This document shows, in pieces, positions 54,215 to 64,000 of a stretch of DNA of 64,000 bases. The stretch covers positions 73,499,872 to 73,563,871 of the forward strand of contig CM043953.1 in the NCBI GenBank assembly GCA_014529385.2, in the 5' to 3' direction. Each line of letters opens with the position of its first letter. Position 1 is the first letter of the stretch. Both the position numbers and the translations under genes were made by a program. This DNA is from Adiantum capillus-veneris. Taxonomy: Eukaryota > Streptophyta > Polypodiopsida > Polypodiales > Pteridaceae. The notes under the pieces were generated by a model. The model was not told the DNA's origin. It did not search any database and saw only the letters and a list, made by a program, of their open reading frames with translations.

Positions 54215-55704
54215 TGGAACAGCTTGGCATTGAGTTCCCAGATTTCAGTATCATGTCCATTCATCATTGCTACCTTGTAGCGGTGGGTACTCTGAGTTTG
54301 AGGCAATTTGAGTTTTTTCACCAATCCGTAATTGATGAAATTGTGAGTAGCACCATCATCTACCAAGATGCGCACCTTGTGCCCTTGCACATATCCGTGC
54401 ATACGTACTAACTCATGTGGTCCAAAGGTTGGTTGCCACATGGAAGTTGTGAGACAGCATCCATGCACCACCTCAGTGTGTGTTACTTCCACTGTAGAGA
54501 ATCGTGAGGAAGACTCAAGAGGCAGCAGTTGCACCGTGTGCACTACCTTCTCCTTGCCCTGAGCAGCAGATTTTCCCTTGGGACAATCCTTTTTGCCATG
54601 GCCTCTTCCTAAACATTGAAAACATAATTTTCCTTTCTTGGCTTTATCAAAGTCCTCAGGAGAGAGAGAACCCCTGGACCCCTTGGGTTTTTTAGATGCA
54701 TCCAAATTGGCAACTATAAATTTTCTTTTATTATGCCCATACTGAGTGCGTGTATTACCATGTATATTAGCAGACACGTGACTATTATGTGTTTTCTTTT
54801 CATCTGGATCATCATGAATATGTGCTTTCACTATGGCTTTCTCAAGTGTTTTAGGGTCTTGGGTCTTGACATACTTCTTAAGCTCGAGTGTTAGACCTTG
54901 TATGAACCCCCGTACTTGTTGAAAGGTATCTAAGCCTTCCAACTTGAGGATAACATCCCAATAGTGAGAGATATATTTGAGTAGTGATGGGTATTGGCGC
55001 ATGGAACATGTGTCTCGAGCCGTCCAATCCCAATCGGCCTCGTTTGTAGGCAAAAATTCATTGCTAAACATTGCTTCAAAAGTTGCCCAACTCTGTGGTA
55101 TGATGTTCTTCTCCTTGAGAGACATCCACCATTTGTAGGCCTTGCCTTCCAGAGTTAAGCTCGTTTGTAGAGCTCTAACTGCGTCCGGAGTACGCCGTAA
55201 GGTGTGAATTCCATCCCACTTGCTGAGAAAGATATTCACTGCATCCTTATTGCGGTCTCGGTCTCCTCCCTTAAAAATCGGTGGTTTGGTGTTTTTCAAC
55301 AATTCATCCACCTCTTTTGCAGTGAGAGTATGCAATGTATCAACATTTGGGCCTTGCCCTTGTGTAGCAACGTGCTTATGCATGTGCGTGTCAGCAGGAC
55401 TCTTGGACTGTTGTTGCATTAATTAAATTACTAATGTGGATAGTTTAGTAAAATTTTCATTTAAAGCTTTAAAATTTTTATCCATGAATGTCATGCGTGT
55501 CTGAAGTGCACGAAATTCTTGAATATCAAGCAATTCATATGTGTCGTCACCTGCTGTAGCATCGCGGGCACTCTCCATGAGAGTATCTGGCCCCGAGCCA
55601 TCACGGACAGGATCAGGTGTGTAATGCTCGAAATCAAAAGTGATATTGATATCGGAATCCATGGAGACACAGTGTAGTGGAAAGAATAGCAAGAAAAAAT
55701 ACAT
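54118..55704 (-). pseudogene. Gypsy 2 gag and protease
   Basis: The ATG at 55665 begins MDSDINITFDFEHYTPDP and runs to a single TAA at 55423-55425. The same frame then continues (MQQQSKSPADTHMHKHVATQ from 55419) through a capsid domain (KAYKWWMSLKEKNIIPQSWA, LKYISHYWDVILKLEGLDTF), the zinc knuckle CFQCLGRGHGKKDC and the protease site RILVDDGATHNFIN, where the usual D-S/T-G-A reads D-D-G-A. It then shifts frame near 54200. The gag stop may be a simple nonsense change. Confidence 0.87.
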
Positions 55705-55719
55705 GTAGATGTAGGATGC

Positions 55720-56456
55720 ACTACCAAGGCTAATTAAGGTTAATTAGCCTTGCTAATTACATCGATTGTCCAAGTCGAAAACGATTCGAAATTTCAGTCG
55801 TGCAGGTACTTGATTTGAACACGTTGTAGCCGAATCGAGTGAGTGGTATTGCTTTCGACCGCAATCAATTTGAGAACTAATGTCGCTAATGAATCCGCTT
55901 ATGAATCTTTATCGACTTGCTGAATTTCTACAGCCAGCACACAGGGAATTTGTGTATTGCCGTGTACTTGCTGGCCCCGTCTCGATTCCACTCAGATATG
56001 TGCTCACTAAATCCCGAGAGTTTGTTGCTCGTTGCGGGGGGGTGTATCCGTTGTGGGGGTGTGTATCACCCCTAATCTTAATTTAAAGTCCTAAGGCCCT
56101 TGGCCTTAGGCGTTTATGTGTGAACGTTGAGCTTCAAAACTCCATTGCCTTGAGCAGGCAGCGCGCGGTGGCTTGGGAAGATGAGGGCGTCCGATGTGTT
56201 GCAAGGCAGCTTCGGCCCTATGTCGAGAAACGACCAACAACCCAACGCGCATTTGTTGAGCTCGAGTGCATGCAATTTGGTGCTACTGCACCCGACGGCT
56301 CTCCTTGCCAAGCCCGCTTGCCCACGGTGGTTCCTCTCGTCGTTTCTCTTAGCAAGGGGTGATCTCTACAGTTTTCGACCACGACATGCAATCATGCAAG
56401 GCTTTGTGTGGCTAAAAAGCACCATGCCTCCCCCTTTCCCCAAAATAGGAACTTAG
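55720..56456 (-). other. Leader region of Gypsy element 2
   Basis: Untranslated leader between the primer-binding site and the gag ATG. Open frames here on both strands do not resemble known proteins. Confidence 0.5.
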
Positions 56457-56468
56457 CTCTGATACCAG
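56457..56468 (-). other. Primer-binding site of Gypsy element 2
   Basis: The minus strand reads TGGTATCAGAGC, starting about one base inside the 5' LTR. Confidence 0.88.
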
Positions 56469-56621
56469 TGTAAGACAAAGGGAACTAGAACTTAGGAGCC
56501 CACCACCCAACCACCCACTATATAGCATAGCCCGTGGCCCTTTGCCGTAGTTGGACTCCCTATCCACACTGCTTAGCTCGGCCCTGCCCTTGTCTACTCC
56601 GGCCTTGCCGGTGTCCTGACA
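56469..56621 (-). repeat. 5' LTR of Gypsy element 2
   Basis: 153-bp copy of the LTR at 50760-50904, with a handful of substitutions and a small duplication near 56505. Confidence 0.9.
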
Positions 56622-57290
56622 CAAATACATTTTTAAAATATATATTTCCATTAAATAATAAAATCTCTACTAAAATTGCTCTTTTTTTAATGTGCATTAA
56701 ACTGCTAGATTTGCCTTATTTAGAGTATAAAATGTTTTGACTTTTCATTGCAAAAGGCTTTTCATTTCTACAATCTTGTTCTTCACTTTTGAATTTCAAA
56801 TCTTTTTTTTCCCCAAAACTCACAATGGTGAGAATTATTTTGACAACCACAAAAAATTACAAATTCTTGCCATGTTCATGCCGAGCCATGACATCTCTAA
56901 GAGGTCACTGATACATCACCTAACAGGGGAGCCACCTCATGGCACGCATAGGGCCCTTATCTATAAGAGTCAGTTCCTACGTTGCCAAGTAACCTATTCT
57001 ATTCATCAAAGTTCTTACGTTTCCCAAAGGTTAGGATCGCCGCCCCCCCCCCCCCCCCCCCCCCCCCCTTAACTTTATCTTTGTAAACTTGGTTGTTTCC
57101 ATGGGATTGTCGAATATATGATTGTTCCTAGCCTTCTAGACCTCTTTGAAGTATCAAAATCTCACAATTTGTGTTGCAATAAGCAGCTCGTGGCTTTTAA
57201 GATCTTCCTACCCTTTACTTTTCAATTTAAATTAGAAGTTTTTGAAGATTTTCTTTGAATTCAACCAATGTGTGACACGTGGATTCCCTC
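56622..57290. repeat. Duplicated block, copy A (right part) with an extra insert
   Basis: It continues the match to copy B (58481-58745): ATAAAATCTC, ATGTGCATTAAACTGCTAGA, AAAAGGCTTTTCATTT and, after an unmatched insert (about 56822-57180, including C26 at 57043-57068), TTCAATTTAAATTAGAAG. No gene is seen. Confidence 0.75.
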
Positions 57291-57628
57291 TCCTTCTTGA
57301 AAAATTTTAGGCTCCATTTTGTGTGTGTGTGTGTGTCTCTCACTCACTCTCACACACACACACATACACACATATATAATAATTTGGTGGAAGTGCCTAT
57401 CTTTTTTAGGTTCTTTCATCCTTTCTCCATTGAGCAAGCCATGGGAAAATTTTAATCTTTTTAGAAAAGATTTTCCTTTTGATTTTTTCAATTTTTCTAT
57501 GTGGCTAGTTGTACTTAGTTCTCATAGCTTGTTGCTTCATTGCCCTCAAAATCATCACGATTTGGACGTTCTTAGAGTTGTTTCAAGTAATACAAATTAG
57601 CCTCTTCTGGGTGAGAGAGAGAGAGAGA

Positions 57629-57659
<31 letters not shown>

Positions 57660-57690
57660 AGATTAAAAACCCTTTTATTGCCCAAATGTA
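57291..57690. repeat. Microsatellite cluster with a G29 run
   Basis: (GT)n and (CA)n tracts at about 57319-57364, then (GA)n at 57613-57630 leading directly into 29 G (57631-57659). No coding sequence is supported. Confidence 0.9.
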
Positions 57691-58182
57691 GTAAAATGGA
57701 GATCCAAATTCCCTTCTAATGAAAAGTTCCAAAATGCGAGATCCATTGGAGGTAGAACTTGTCTTCTTCTTCTCTCTCTCCCTTTATCTATGATCTATGT
57801 GTGCGTGGAGTCACCCCACTGTTTCATCCGCAAGAAAAATTCCATTTATCGTCTTTCACCAAAATGAGGATACTTTGACATGAGCAGTTGTGTCAAAAAT
57901 TAACCTTTCTCTGATTTCTCTATCTCTCTCCCCTATCTTCTTTTCATTGATCATTGGCGCTCTCTCTCTCTCTCATACACATACACACAACCTCTCTCTA
58001 CTCTCTTCTATTCATTGATCGGTCTCCCCTCTCTCCCCTCTCTCCCTCTCTCTCTCTCTCTCTCTTCACACACACATCCGCGTTGAGAATGGACTATCTA
58101 CGATCTCAAAGGTGATTCAAACAAGTGGATGTACTCCTGTCAAATCTGACAGTGGGATGCCTACAAACCTCCCCTCTTTGCT

Positions 58183-58236
<54 letters not shown>

Positions 58237-58745
58237 GACATTCTTAGTATCTCTATTGTGTGTGCGCATGTATATACACACACTCATTGCATTAACCACA
58301 AGGAATTAGGGGAGGAGGGGCAATAGCGAAGGTGTCTAATGTCCTTCAATTTTCAAGACCTTTGAGAAAGGATATGGAAGTGTCTCTTTATAGTTATTTT
58401 TTGAAATTTGAAATATGAACTTAATAAATTTTTTAAAATATCAATATTGGTCTAAAAAAGCCCTTTAGAAAGACAAAGATAAATATATTTTCAAAAATTA
58501 TATTTTCATTAACCAATAAAATCTTTATCAATTTTTTTTGTTATGTGCATTAAATTGGTAGATTTACCAATATGCAGAGTACAAAGTCTTTTAACTTTCC
58601 ATTGCCAAAAGGCTTTTCATTTTCTATAATCTTGCTCTTCACTTTTGCATTTCAAGTCTTCCCACCCTTTACTTTTGCAGTTTAGATTAGAATTTTTGAA
58701 AGCTTTTCTATGAAGTCAATCAATGTCTCACAAGTAGATCCTCAC
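57691..58745. repeat. Duplicated microsatellite-rich block, copy B
   Basis: Uninterrupted copy of the block split at 49920-50754 and 56622-57290. Contains (CT)n tracts at 57961-57975, 58045-58065 and 58186-58234. It shows the sequence expected before insertion of Gypsy element 2 (AAAGACAAAGATAAATATAT at the corresponding site). Confidence 0.85.
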
Positions 58746-58899
58746 GACTAAGTAACACACAAAATTAAATGCGGGGTGGTGAGGGGATCCATGGTTGAGA
58801 AGTTCACACATGATATTTTATGCAATCATAGTCGTAGCACTCCTATCAAAAACCAAACCCGGCCACAAATCAGACCCCCTAAACCCGGGCAATGCGTGT

Positions 58900-59210
58900 T
58901 TTTAAGCATAATACATCATAAAAACGGGTTGGATTACAACATGTGCGTGCGGGTGAGTTGGCTAGCTCATGTGACCCAAAACATGGGCTGCGAGGTGGTG
59001 GGTTCAAAATTGGTCGGCGAAGGCCCAAAATTTTGAGTTGCTCGAGTTTCGCCTGCCTCGATTTTCACCCTACTCGGGTTTAGTCCGCCTCGAGATCTTG
59101 CCTCCCACTTGCGGACCGTCAATCCCTCACCCCTCCACATTCAATTTTGTGTGTCACTTAGTCTTGTGATAAGTCGATGGCCTCTCCTTCCTTGAGTTTT
59201 TTTTTTAAGT
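58900..59210 (+). mobile_element. SINE-like sequence with a tRNA-like head
   Basis: TAGCTCATGTGA (58963-58974) resembles a polymerase III A box and GGTTCAAAA (59001-59009) a B box, 26 bp apart as in tRNA genes. About 190 bp of unrelated sequence follow, ending in a run of nine or more T near 59200. Plant SINEs have this plan, but the boxes are imperfect and no target duplication was identified. Confidence 0.35.
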
Positions 59211-60215
59211 GCTTAGTTGAGCTTGAATTTCATTAATCAACAAAAGTTACAAGCAACCCTAGCATATCCTTTGCACAGGGACCTCCATAAAAAAAATACA
59301 TCAAAGAACGCGCTTCCACGACTACTCTTTTGTAAATTGCAATTCTGTTTCCTTCTACGAAGGATTTTTCACCAGCATGTTTCTAGAACAACATTTGTGT
59401 CGAGAGGCTCACATTTCTTTTGAAAGAGTAACGCGTTTTTGGACTGCTAAACTGCTCTCAATATTGTAGCTCTTACTATGTAGATGTTAGTTAGACGATC
59501 CTCATTGTCAATGCCTCTAGAGCCCATGGCAAGGTCCTGTCTAAAGAAGGAAGTTTCCAAATGTGTGTATACCCACCTGTAAAATGTGCCTGCGAAGACT
59601 CTGATTTCAAGACATTCCTAGAATAGATGCGTGAGGGTTTCATCCAAGTGCTTGCATCTGACACAGGTACCTTCCGCCAATCCTCTTGCTTTAGCCTTAT
59701 CCCTGGTTGGCATGAATCCAAAGAGTACCTTCCAGAGGAAAACTTTGTCTCTCTCTTCGCATTTGGCCTTCCAGATGTTTCCAACTACTTGACTCCACTT
59801 ACTTACTGCCCACTTTTTGGACTAGGTCTTGTTGAGGTGACCTATCCAAACATCTATAGAGAAAATCTTTTCATAAATAATTTGGTCTTAGGCGAGCAGA
59901 ATATTCTTTCTCCATGCCACTTCCAAGCTTTCCAATCAACCGGTGTGGATTGTTGCATAGCTTTAGATGCTCCAAAGATTGCCAATCCCCTTTTTAGTGG
60001 TCCCAAAGTGAATCCAATGTGTCAAAGTAGTTGTTGTTAAGCTTTTTGGCTATTTCAATCCAGTGGTCATTAAGGCCCAAGCCTTCCACTATGGGACCCC
60101 AAGGAGACCAGGGTCTAGCTGTTCCCTTTCAGTATTTGGTCTCTTCCTTCCGCATGAGCGCATGTGCAACTTTACCACATTTTTCTATAAATTTTCCAAT
60201 AAATCCCCCTAGTTG
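59211..60215 (-). pseudogene. LINE 3' fragment with zf-RVT domain
   Basis: On the minus strand, broken frames around 59600-59830 read as AVSKWSQVVGNIWKAKCEER, RDKVFLWKVLFGFMPTRDKA, then GTCVRCKHLDETLTHLF, a stop and ECLEI, the zinc-binding domain at the end of plant LINE reverse transcriptases. Upstream (59830-60210) is a decayed linker with EYSARLRPNYL-like sequence; downstream comes a tail. It is a typical 5'-truncated LINE copy. Confidence 0.65.
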
Positions 60216-60239
60216 AGCCTCACCCCAATGGCGAGAACA

Positions 60240-60434
60240 AGTCTATTTTGTATGTTAAGGTTGAACCATGAGCCAAACTTCCATGAACATTTTTTCTGGC
60301 AAAACTCACAATTGTGAGTGATTGTATTAGAATGTCACCAAGAAATATACAAAAATTAAGCCTAGCCTTAGGGAAGAACCATGACCCAAAGTTCCTTGAA
60401 TAATTTTTTTTGTTTGCAAAACTCACATTGTGAG
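60240..60434. repeat. Two diverged copies of a short repeat
   Basis: AACCATGAGCCAAACTTCC...GCAAAACTCACAATTGTGAG (60262-60318) is repeated as AACCATGACCCAAAGTTCC...GCAAAACTCACATTGTGAG (60378-60434). Each contains a small palindrome CTCACAATTGTGAG or CTCACATTGTGAG. Confidence 0.75.
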
Positions 60435-60788
60435 TGATGCCTCCAAGAATTATACAAATCAACCAATGTAAAGAATGAGGATGCAAGAGAGCTACACAAG
60501 ACAAGCACAAAGCACATAGAGATGGAAAGCTTCTTCTTCTTCTTCATAGAAAAGAGAGTACAAAATGACTAAGTGCTAAAGCTGAAAAGTAGCACATATG
60601 TACATGCGGTCACTAAGTGTGAACTCGCTAGAAGCGTACTACGCTGGCACTATAAGTGTAGTCCAGCTGTAGAATCACTGGCAGAGATCCTCCGTGTCGG
60701 TCACCTAACGCGCCAGTGAGTAAATGCCATAAGCGGCCAAGACCCGTAGTGGATGCCAGCTCAAGGTGTAGAGCTCGACATCTCAACA
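60435..60788 (-). repeat. 3' LTR of the right-edge Copia element
   Basis: The inner border is clear: on the minus strand a polypurine tract (CTCGAGGGGGAG, 60789-60800) is followed by TGTTGAGATGTCG. The outer border is uncertain because the other LTR is outside the window; a CA near 60435 or 60468 would be suitable. It contains a (GAA)n-rich patch near 60530-60550. Confidence 0.65.
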
Positions 60789-60800
60789 CTCCCCCTCGAG

Positions 60801-63240
60801 CTCTGCATGTCGCAGAGTCCAAGCATAGTCCGGAAACGTCGAAGCTTCTCAGCTCTGAGGGCCTTGGTAAAGATATCGCTATCTGCTCCTCTGTGCTGAC
60901 GTAGACCAAGTCGATGTCGCCCGCCAACACTCGCTCTCGAACATAGTGGTAATGGACCTCTATGTGTTTGGTCCTGGCATGGAACACTGGGTTCCTAGCC
61001 AACTGCATGCTGCTGAGGTTGTCACAATCGATGAAAATCTGTTGGTCCACCTGCACTCCCAAGTCCTCAAGTAATGTGCGTAGCCAAGCTACCTCGCACG
61101 CCGCAACTGCTGCACCTTTGTACTCGGCCTCTGTGCTCGATAAAGCAACCGTAGGCTGCTTTTTGCTGCTCCAAGTAACAGCAGCACTCCCAAAAGAGAA
61201 CATGAAGCCACTCGTAGATCTCCTATCAACGATGCTACCTACCCAATCTGCATCTGTATACCCATACAATGCTAATGGTGCATCTGCTGCATAGAACAAT
61301 GCGTAGTCAAGAGTACCTTGCACATACCTAAGTGTGCGTCGTACTCCATCCAAATGTGGCTTCCTCGGAATCTGCATGAACTGACTCTCCAAGCCTACTG
61401 TGTAGCTCAAGTCTGGCCTCGTGATAGTCAAGTAGATTAGACTACCCACAATCTTCCTGTACATGTTGACATTCTCAACAACATCACCCTTCTCTGCACT
61501 CAGCTTTGCATTCACATCCAAGGGAATAGAAATTGGCTTACAATCAACCATACCATACTTTGACAACATGTCCAAAGCATACTGTCTCTGTGATAGCCAT
61601 ACACCCTCTGGAGTCCTGATCACCTCAATGCCAAGAAAGTAGCGCAACTCGCCTAAATCTTTCATTTCAAACTCCTGTTTGAGAAGACCCTTCACATGGT
61701 CAATCTCCATAGCATTGTCGCCAACAATAATAAGGTCATCTACATATATGGTAATGACCACAATCCCCACATCACTCTCACTTACATAGAGTGAATGATA
61801 AGCATGAGCTCTCCTAAAACCAATACTGACAAGATACTTGGCAATCCTGTCATACCATGCTCTAGAGCCCTGCTTCAAACCATAAAAAGCTTTGAGAAGT
61901 CTACATACATAATCTGGGTAACCTGGATCGACATAACCAGGTGGCTGATCCATGTACACTTCCTCTTGCAACTCACCATTCAAGAAGGCATTCTTTACAT
62001 CCATTTGATGCATAATCCATCCTCTAGATGCAGCCACTGCTATGACAGCTCTCACAGTCGTCATCTTTGCCACTGGAGCAAAGGTCTCCTCATAGTCTAT
62101 GCCATACGTCTGTGAATAACCCTTTGCGACCAGCCTTGCCTTGTGACGCTCAATGTTACCATCAGCCTTATGCTTGGTTTTATACACCCATTTACAGCCA
62201 ATAGCTTTCTTGCCACTTGGCAATGGCACCAACTCCCATGTGTCGTTTGCTTCCAATGCAGCCATCTCTTCATTCATTGCATCATCCCAATGCACATTTC
62301 CAACTGCATCCTCAAAACATGTGGGCTCCACATCCTGTATCACCTTAGCCATGTAGGCTTGGTGATGCGCTAGATACCCATCATAAGTCAATTTCTGAAC
62401 TGGATTTTTGACTCCATTAGATCTGCGCGGTCCTGGGTCACTCCTTTGCCCTCTAGCATCTTCTTGTACTTTCCTTACACCAGGTGTCCTGACAGTCGGA
62501 ATTCCAAATTCCTCATCAAGACTTTGTTTAGAACCATCTGAATCCATGTCTACATGTGAAAAACCTGATGATGCATCAGCCATAAAGGGAGGTTCATCAA
62601 CCTTTTCCTTTCCTTTTCGTGATACATTCCCTGTACCTATTGGTGGAGTAACCTGCGTACGTAGTCTAGCATTCCATGGTTTCTCAACAGAGCCACGAGA
62701 AGAGGACTCTTGTGGTCCACTCAAAACCTGTGACTGTGGCCTCACATTTTGTACAACCACATCATCTTTTACATCAGCCCCAATAGTGCCATGTGCATTA
62801 CTGTACCAGCTGCTCATCTCATCAAAGACTACATCTCTGCTCACTCGTAATTCTCGTGTAGTAGGATTGTAGCACTTGTACCCCTTTTGTTCAAGGGAAT
62901 ATCCCACAAGAATACATTTCTCTGCTTTAGGATCCAATTTCCTACGCAACTCATCTGGTACATGCACATAAGCTATGCAGCCAAACACTTTCAAGTGTTC
63001 CAAATCAGGCTTTGTACCTGTAAACTTTTCCTCAAGTGTTACATCATGCACCGCAGCTGTAGGTGTCCTGTTCATAATGTACACAACTGTATTTACGGCT
63101 TCAGCCCAGAAATGATGAGGCATGTTCTTCTCATTCATCAATGCACGTGCAACCTCTGCAATGTGCCTGTTTTTCCTTTCTGCGACCCCATTCTGTTGTG
63201 GAGTATATCTGCATGTAAACTGCCTGCGTATACCATGCAT
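60801..63240 (-). pseudogene. Copia integrase C-terminus, RT and RNase H
   Basis: A long frame begins within the integrase core (CRYTPQQNGVAERKNRHIAE, with the catalytic Glu) and continues through KVFGCIAYVHVPDELRRKLD and VGYSLEQKGYKCYNPTTREL. It runs into RT (NDTWELVPLPSGKKAIGCKW, QMDVKNAFLNGELQEEVYMD, LLKAFYGLKQGSRAWYDR, catalytic ITIYVDDLIIVGDN) and RNase H (GYTDADWVGSIVDRRSTSGF, ALSSTEAEYKGAAVAACEVA, VFHARTKHIEVHYHYVRERV). Near 60875 one base is missing: STEEQIA should continue as DIFTKALR in the next frame, which stops near 60765 just inside the LTR. The long open frame that runs on past this point is accidental. Confidence 0.92.
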
Positions 63241-63602
63241 TGCAGAAAATCTGAAAAATCATTGGAGAAGTACTCTCCCCCTCCATCTGACCTCAATGTC
63301 TTGATTTGCATATCTGTCTCCTTCTCAATCATGACTTTGAAGTCTTGAAAGTGACCAAACACTTCACTTTTGTTACGCATGAAGTAGACCCATACTTTCC
63401 TTGTATGGTCATCAATGAAAGAGACATAATACCTGCAACCATGTATACTTGCAGTATCGGTTGGACCCCAAACATCTGTGTGCACCACCTCAAGTGGCTT
63501 TTTACATACATTGCGCTCATGTGGAAATGAGCCCTTTGACTGTTTTCCAAACTGGCATGCTGCACACACTTTATGCATACCATCCACCTTGAATTTGGGC
63601 AA
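63138..63602 (-). pseudogene. Copia integrase N-terminal half
   Basis: Contains MHKVCAACQFGKQSKGSFPH (zinc-binding CxxC), PLEVVHTDVWGPTDTASIHG (first Asp), YYVSFIDDHTRKVWVYFMRN and IKTLRSDGGGEYFSNDFSDF (second Asp). A frameshift at about 63240 (after FLQC) separates it from the catalytic Glu region in the frame 60801-63240. Confidence 0.9.
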
Positions 63603-63863
63603 ACCTTTTACAATCTATTTTGATTACATGCTGCGCAATCTCTGCTCATTGACATGGCCAATGCGTTTGTGCCAAATGTCAACATCAGCCACAACACCTG
63701 TGCCCTGTGCAAATAATGCAGCTTTTACCTCAGGCATGTCTACATTCAGCGTAAACATTCTGCCCACACATTTACCCTCTATGATCAGCTTACAGCCATT
63801 CTGGAAATCTTCTACATAACAGCCATTTGGATTGAAGCGAACCTGCAAACCCTGCTCAACCAT
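63603..63863 (-). pseudogene. Copia GAG-pre-integrase domain
   Basis: Encodes NGCYVEDFQNGCKLIIEGKC and VDIWHKRIGHVNEQRLRSM (the HHCC His residues). It is followed by TAA (63625-63627) and TAG (63616-63618), where intact relatives have codons leading into VKGLPKF. Both stops can be explained by single C-to-T changes of CAA and CAG. The upstream 63864-64000 continues the protease-integrase linker. Confidence 0.85.
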
Positions 63864-64000
63864 TTGTCCAACAGAAACAAGATTCTTTGTAATGTTTGGG
63901 ACATGAAGTACATCTGCTAAGTACTTTGATTTTCCACTCTTCGTATTTAGAGGTATGTCCCCTACATGAGCAATGGGGTGAGCTGTGTCATCTCCTATCT

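Larger units (their letters stand above)
50755..56626 (-). mobile_element. Gypsy element 2, chromovirus-like with short LTRs
   Basis: LTRs of only 145 and 153 bp (50760-50904, 56469-56621) bound a minus-strand gag-protease-RT-RNase H-integrase element. The flanks CAATT (50755-50759) and CAAAT (56622-56626) form a target duplication with one change. The primer-binding site is of the iMet type. The polyprotein is spread over several frames with stops. The C-terminal WKDRTEEDATWE motif is chromodomain-like, pointing to the chromovirus group. Confidence 0.9.
60789..64000 (-). mobile_element. Copia element at the right edge, nearly intact pol
   Basis: The minus strand carries the GAG-pre-integrase, integrase, RT and RNase H regions in Copia order, ending in a polypurine tract and an LTR. 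The gag end and 5' LTR lie beyond 64000. Only two frameshifts and two nonsense codons were noticed, so it is the youngest-looking element in the window. Confidence 0.9.

Noticed and set aside
59627-60040. 137-codon plus-strand frame
   Set aside because: It is the antisense shadow of a minus-strand LINE zf-RVT region.

Overview
This window looks like nuclear DNA of a land plant with a large, transposon-packed genome. The evidence is plant-type Copia and Gypsy LTR retrotransposons, LINEs, long (CT)n/(GA)n and poly-C tracts, and an inserted piece of mitochondrial DNA carrying a plant-mitochondrial-type 5S rRNA (rrn5). I suspect a fern or lycophyte, but the sequence does not prove it. No ordinary intact housekeeping gene was found; nearly every coding stretch belongs to a mobile element or is carried by one.

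Layout: 1-1280 is the 5' end of a minus-strand LTR element (unrecognised interior, primer-binding site, 192-bp LTR) inserted into mitochondrial-like DNA (1281 to about 2575, with rrn5 and tRNA 3' ends). A possible Athila/Tat-type LTR border follows (3251-3960), then a broken gene with a clear TATA box (4175-5860). A Copia element with a perfect 5-bp target duplication (6385-11926) sits in a 320-bp tandem array whose units each hold a long hairpin. Next is a candidate 4.4-kb DNA transposon (12610-17018) with imperfect terminal inverted repeats. It holds a degenerate transposon-type gene and a divergent histone H3-like gene. A LINE (17318-23256) follows, split by a solo Gypsy LTR (18750-20378).

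From 23.3 to 26.7 kb there are gag-like remnants and microsatellites. A second LINE (27140-29439) is cut by a decayed Gypsy element (29440 onward). The 3' LTR of that Gypsy is itself split by a 10.9-kb DNA transposon (37045-47944) with a TAAG target duplication and GGGTGAAAGC terminal inverted repeats. This element carries a minus-strand DDE-like transposase gene, a plus-strand coiled-coil/RING-like gene, and a plus-strand gene joining acidic repeats to an FCP1/SCP-type (CTD-phosphatase-like) domain. An inverted relative of the Gypsy LTR (48331-49915) comes next. A short-LTR chromovirus-like Gypsy (50760-56621) then interrupts one copy of a duplicated 1-kb microsatellite-rich block. The window ends with a SINE-like sequence, a LINE 3' fragment and most of a Copia element (60435-64000).

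Most interesting are the two DNA transposons that appear to carry chromatin or transcription-related host-like genes: a histone H3-like gene in one and an FCP1-like phosphatase in the other. Both are interrupted by stops, frame changes or introns that I cannot fully resolve. Whether any of them is expressed is unknown.
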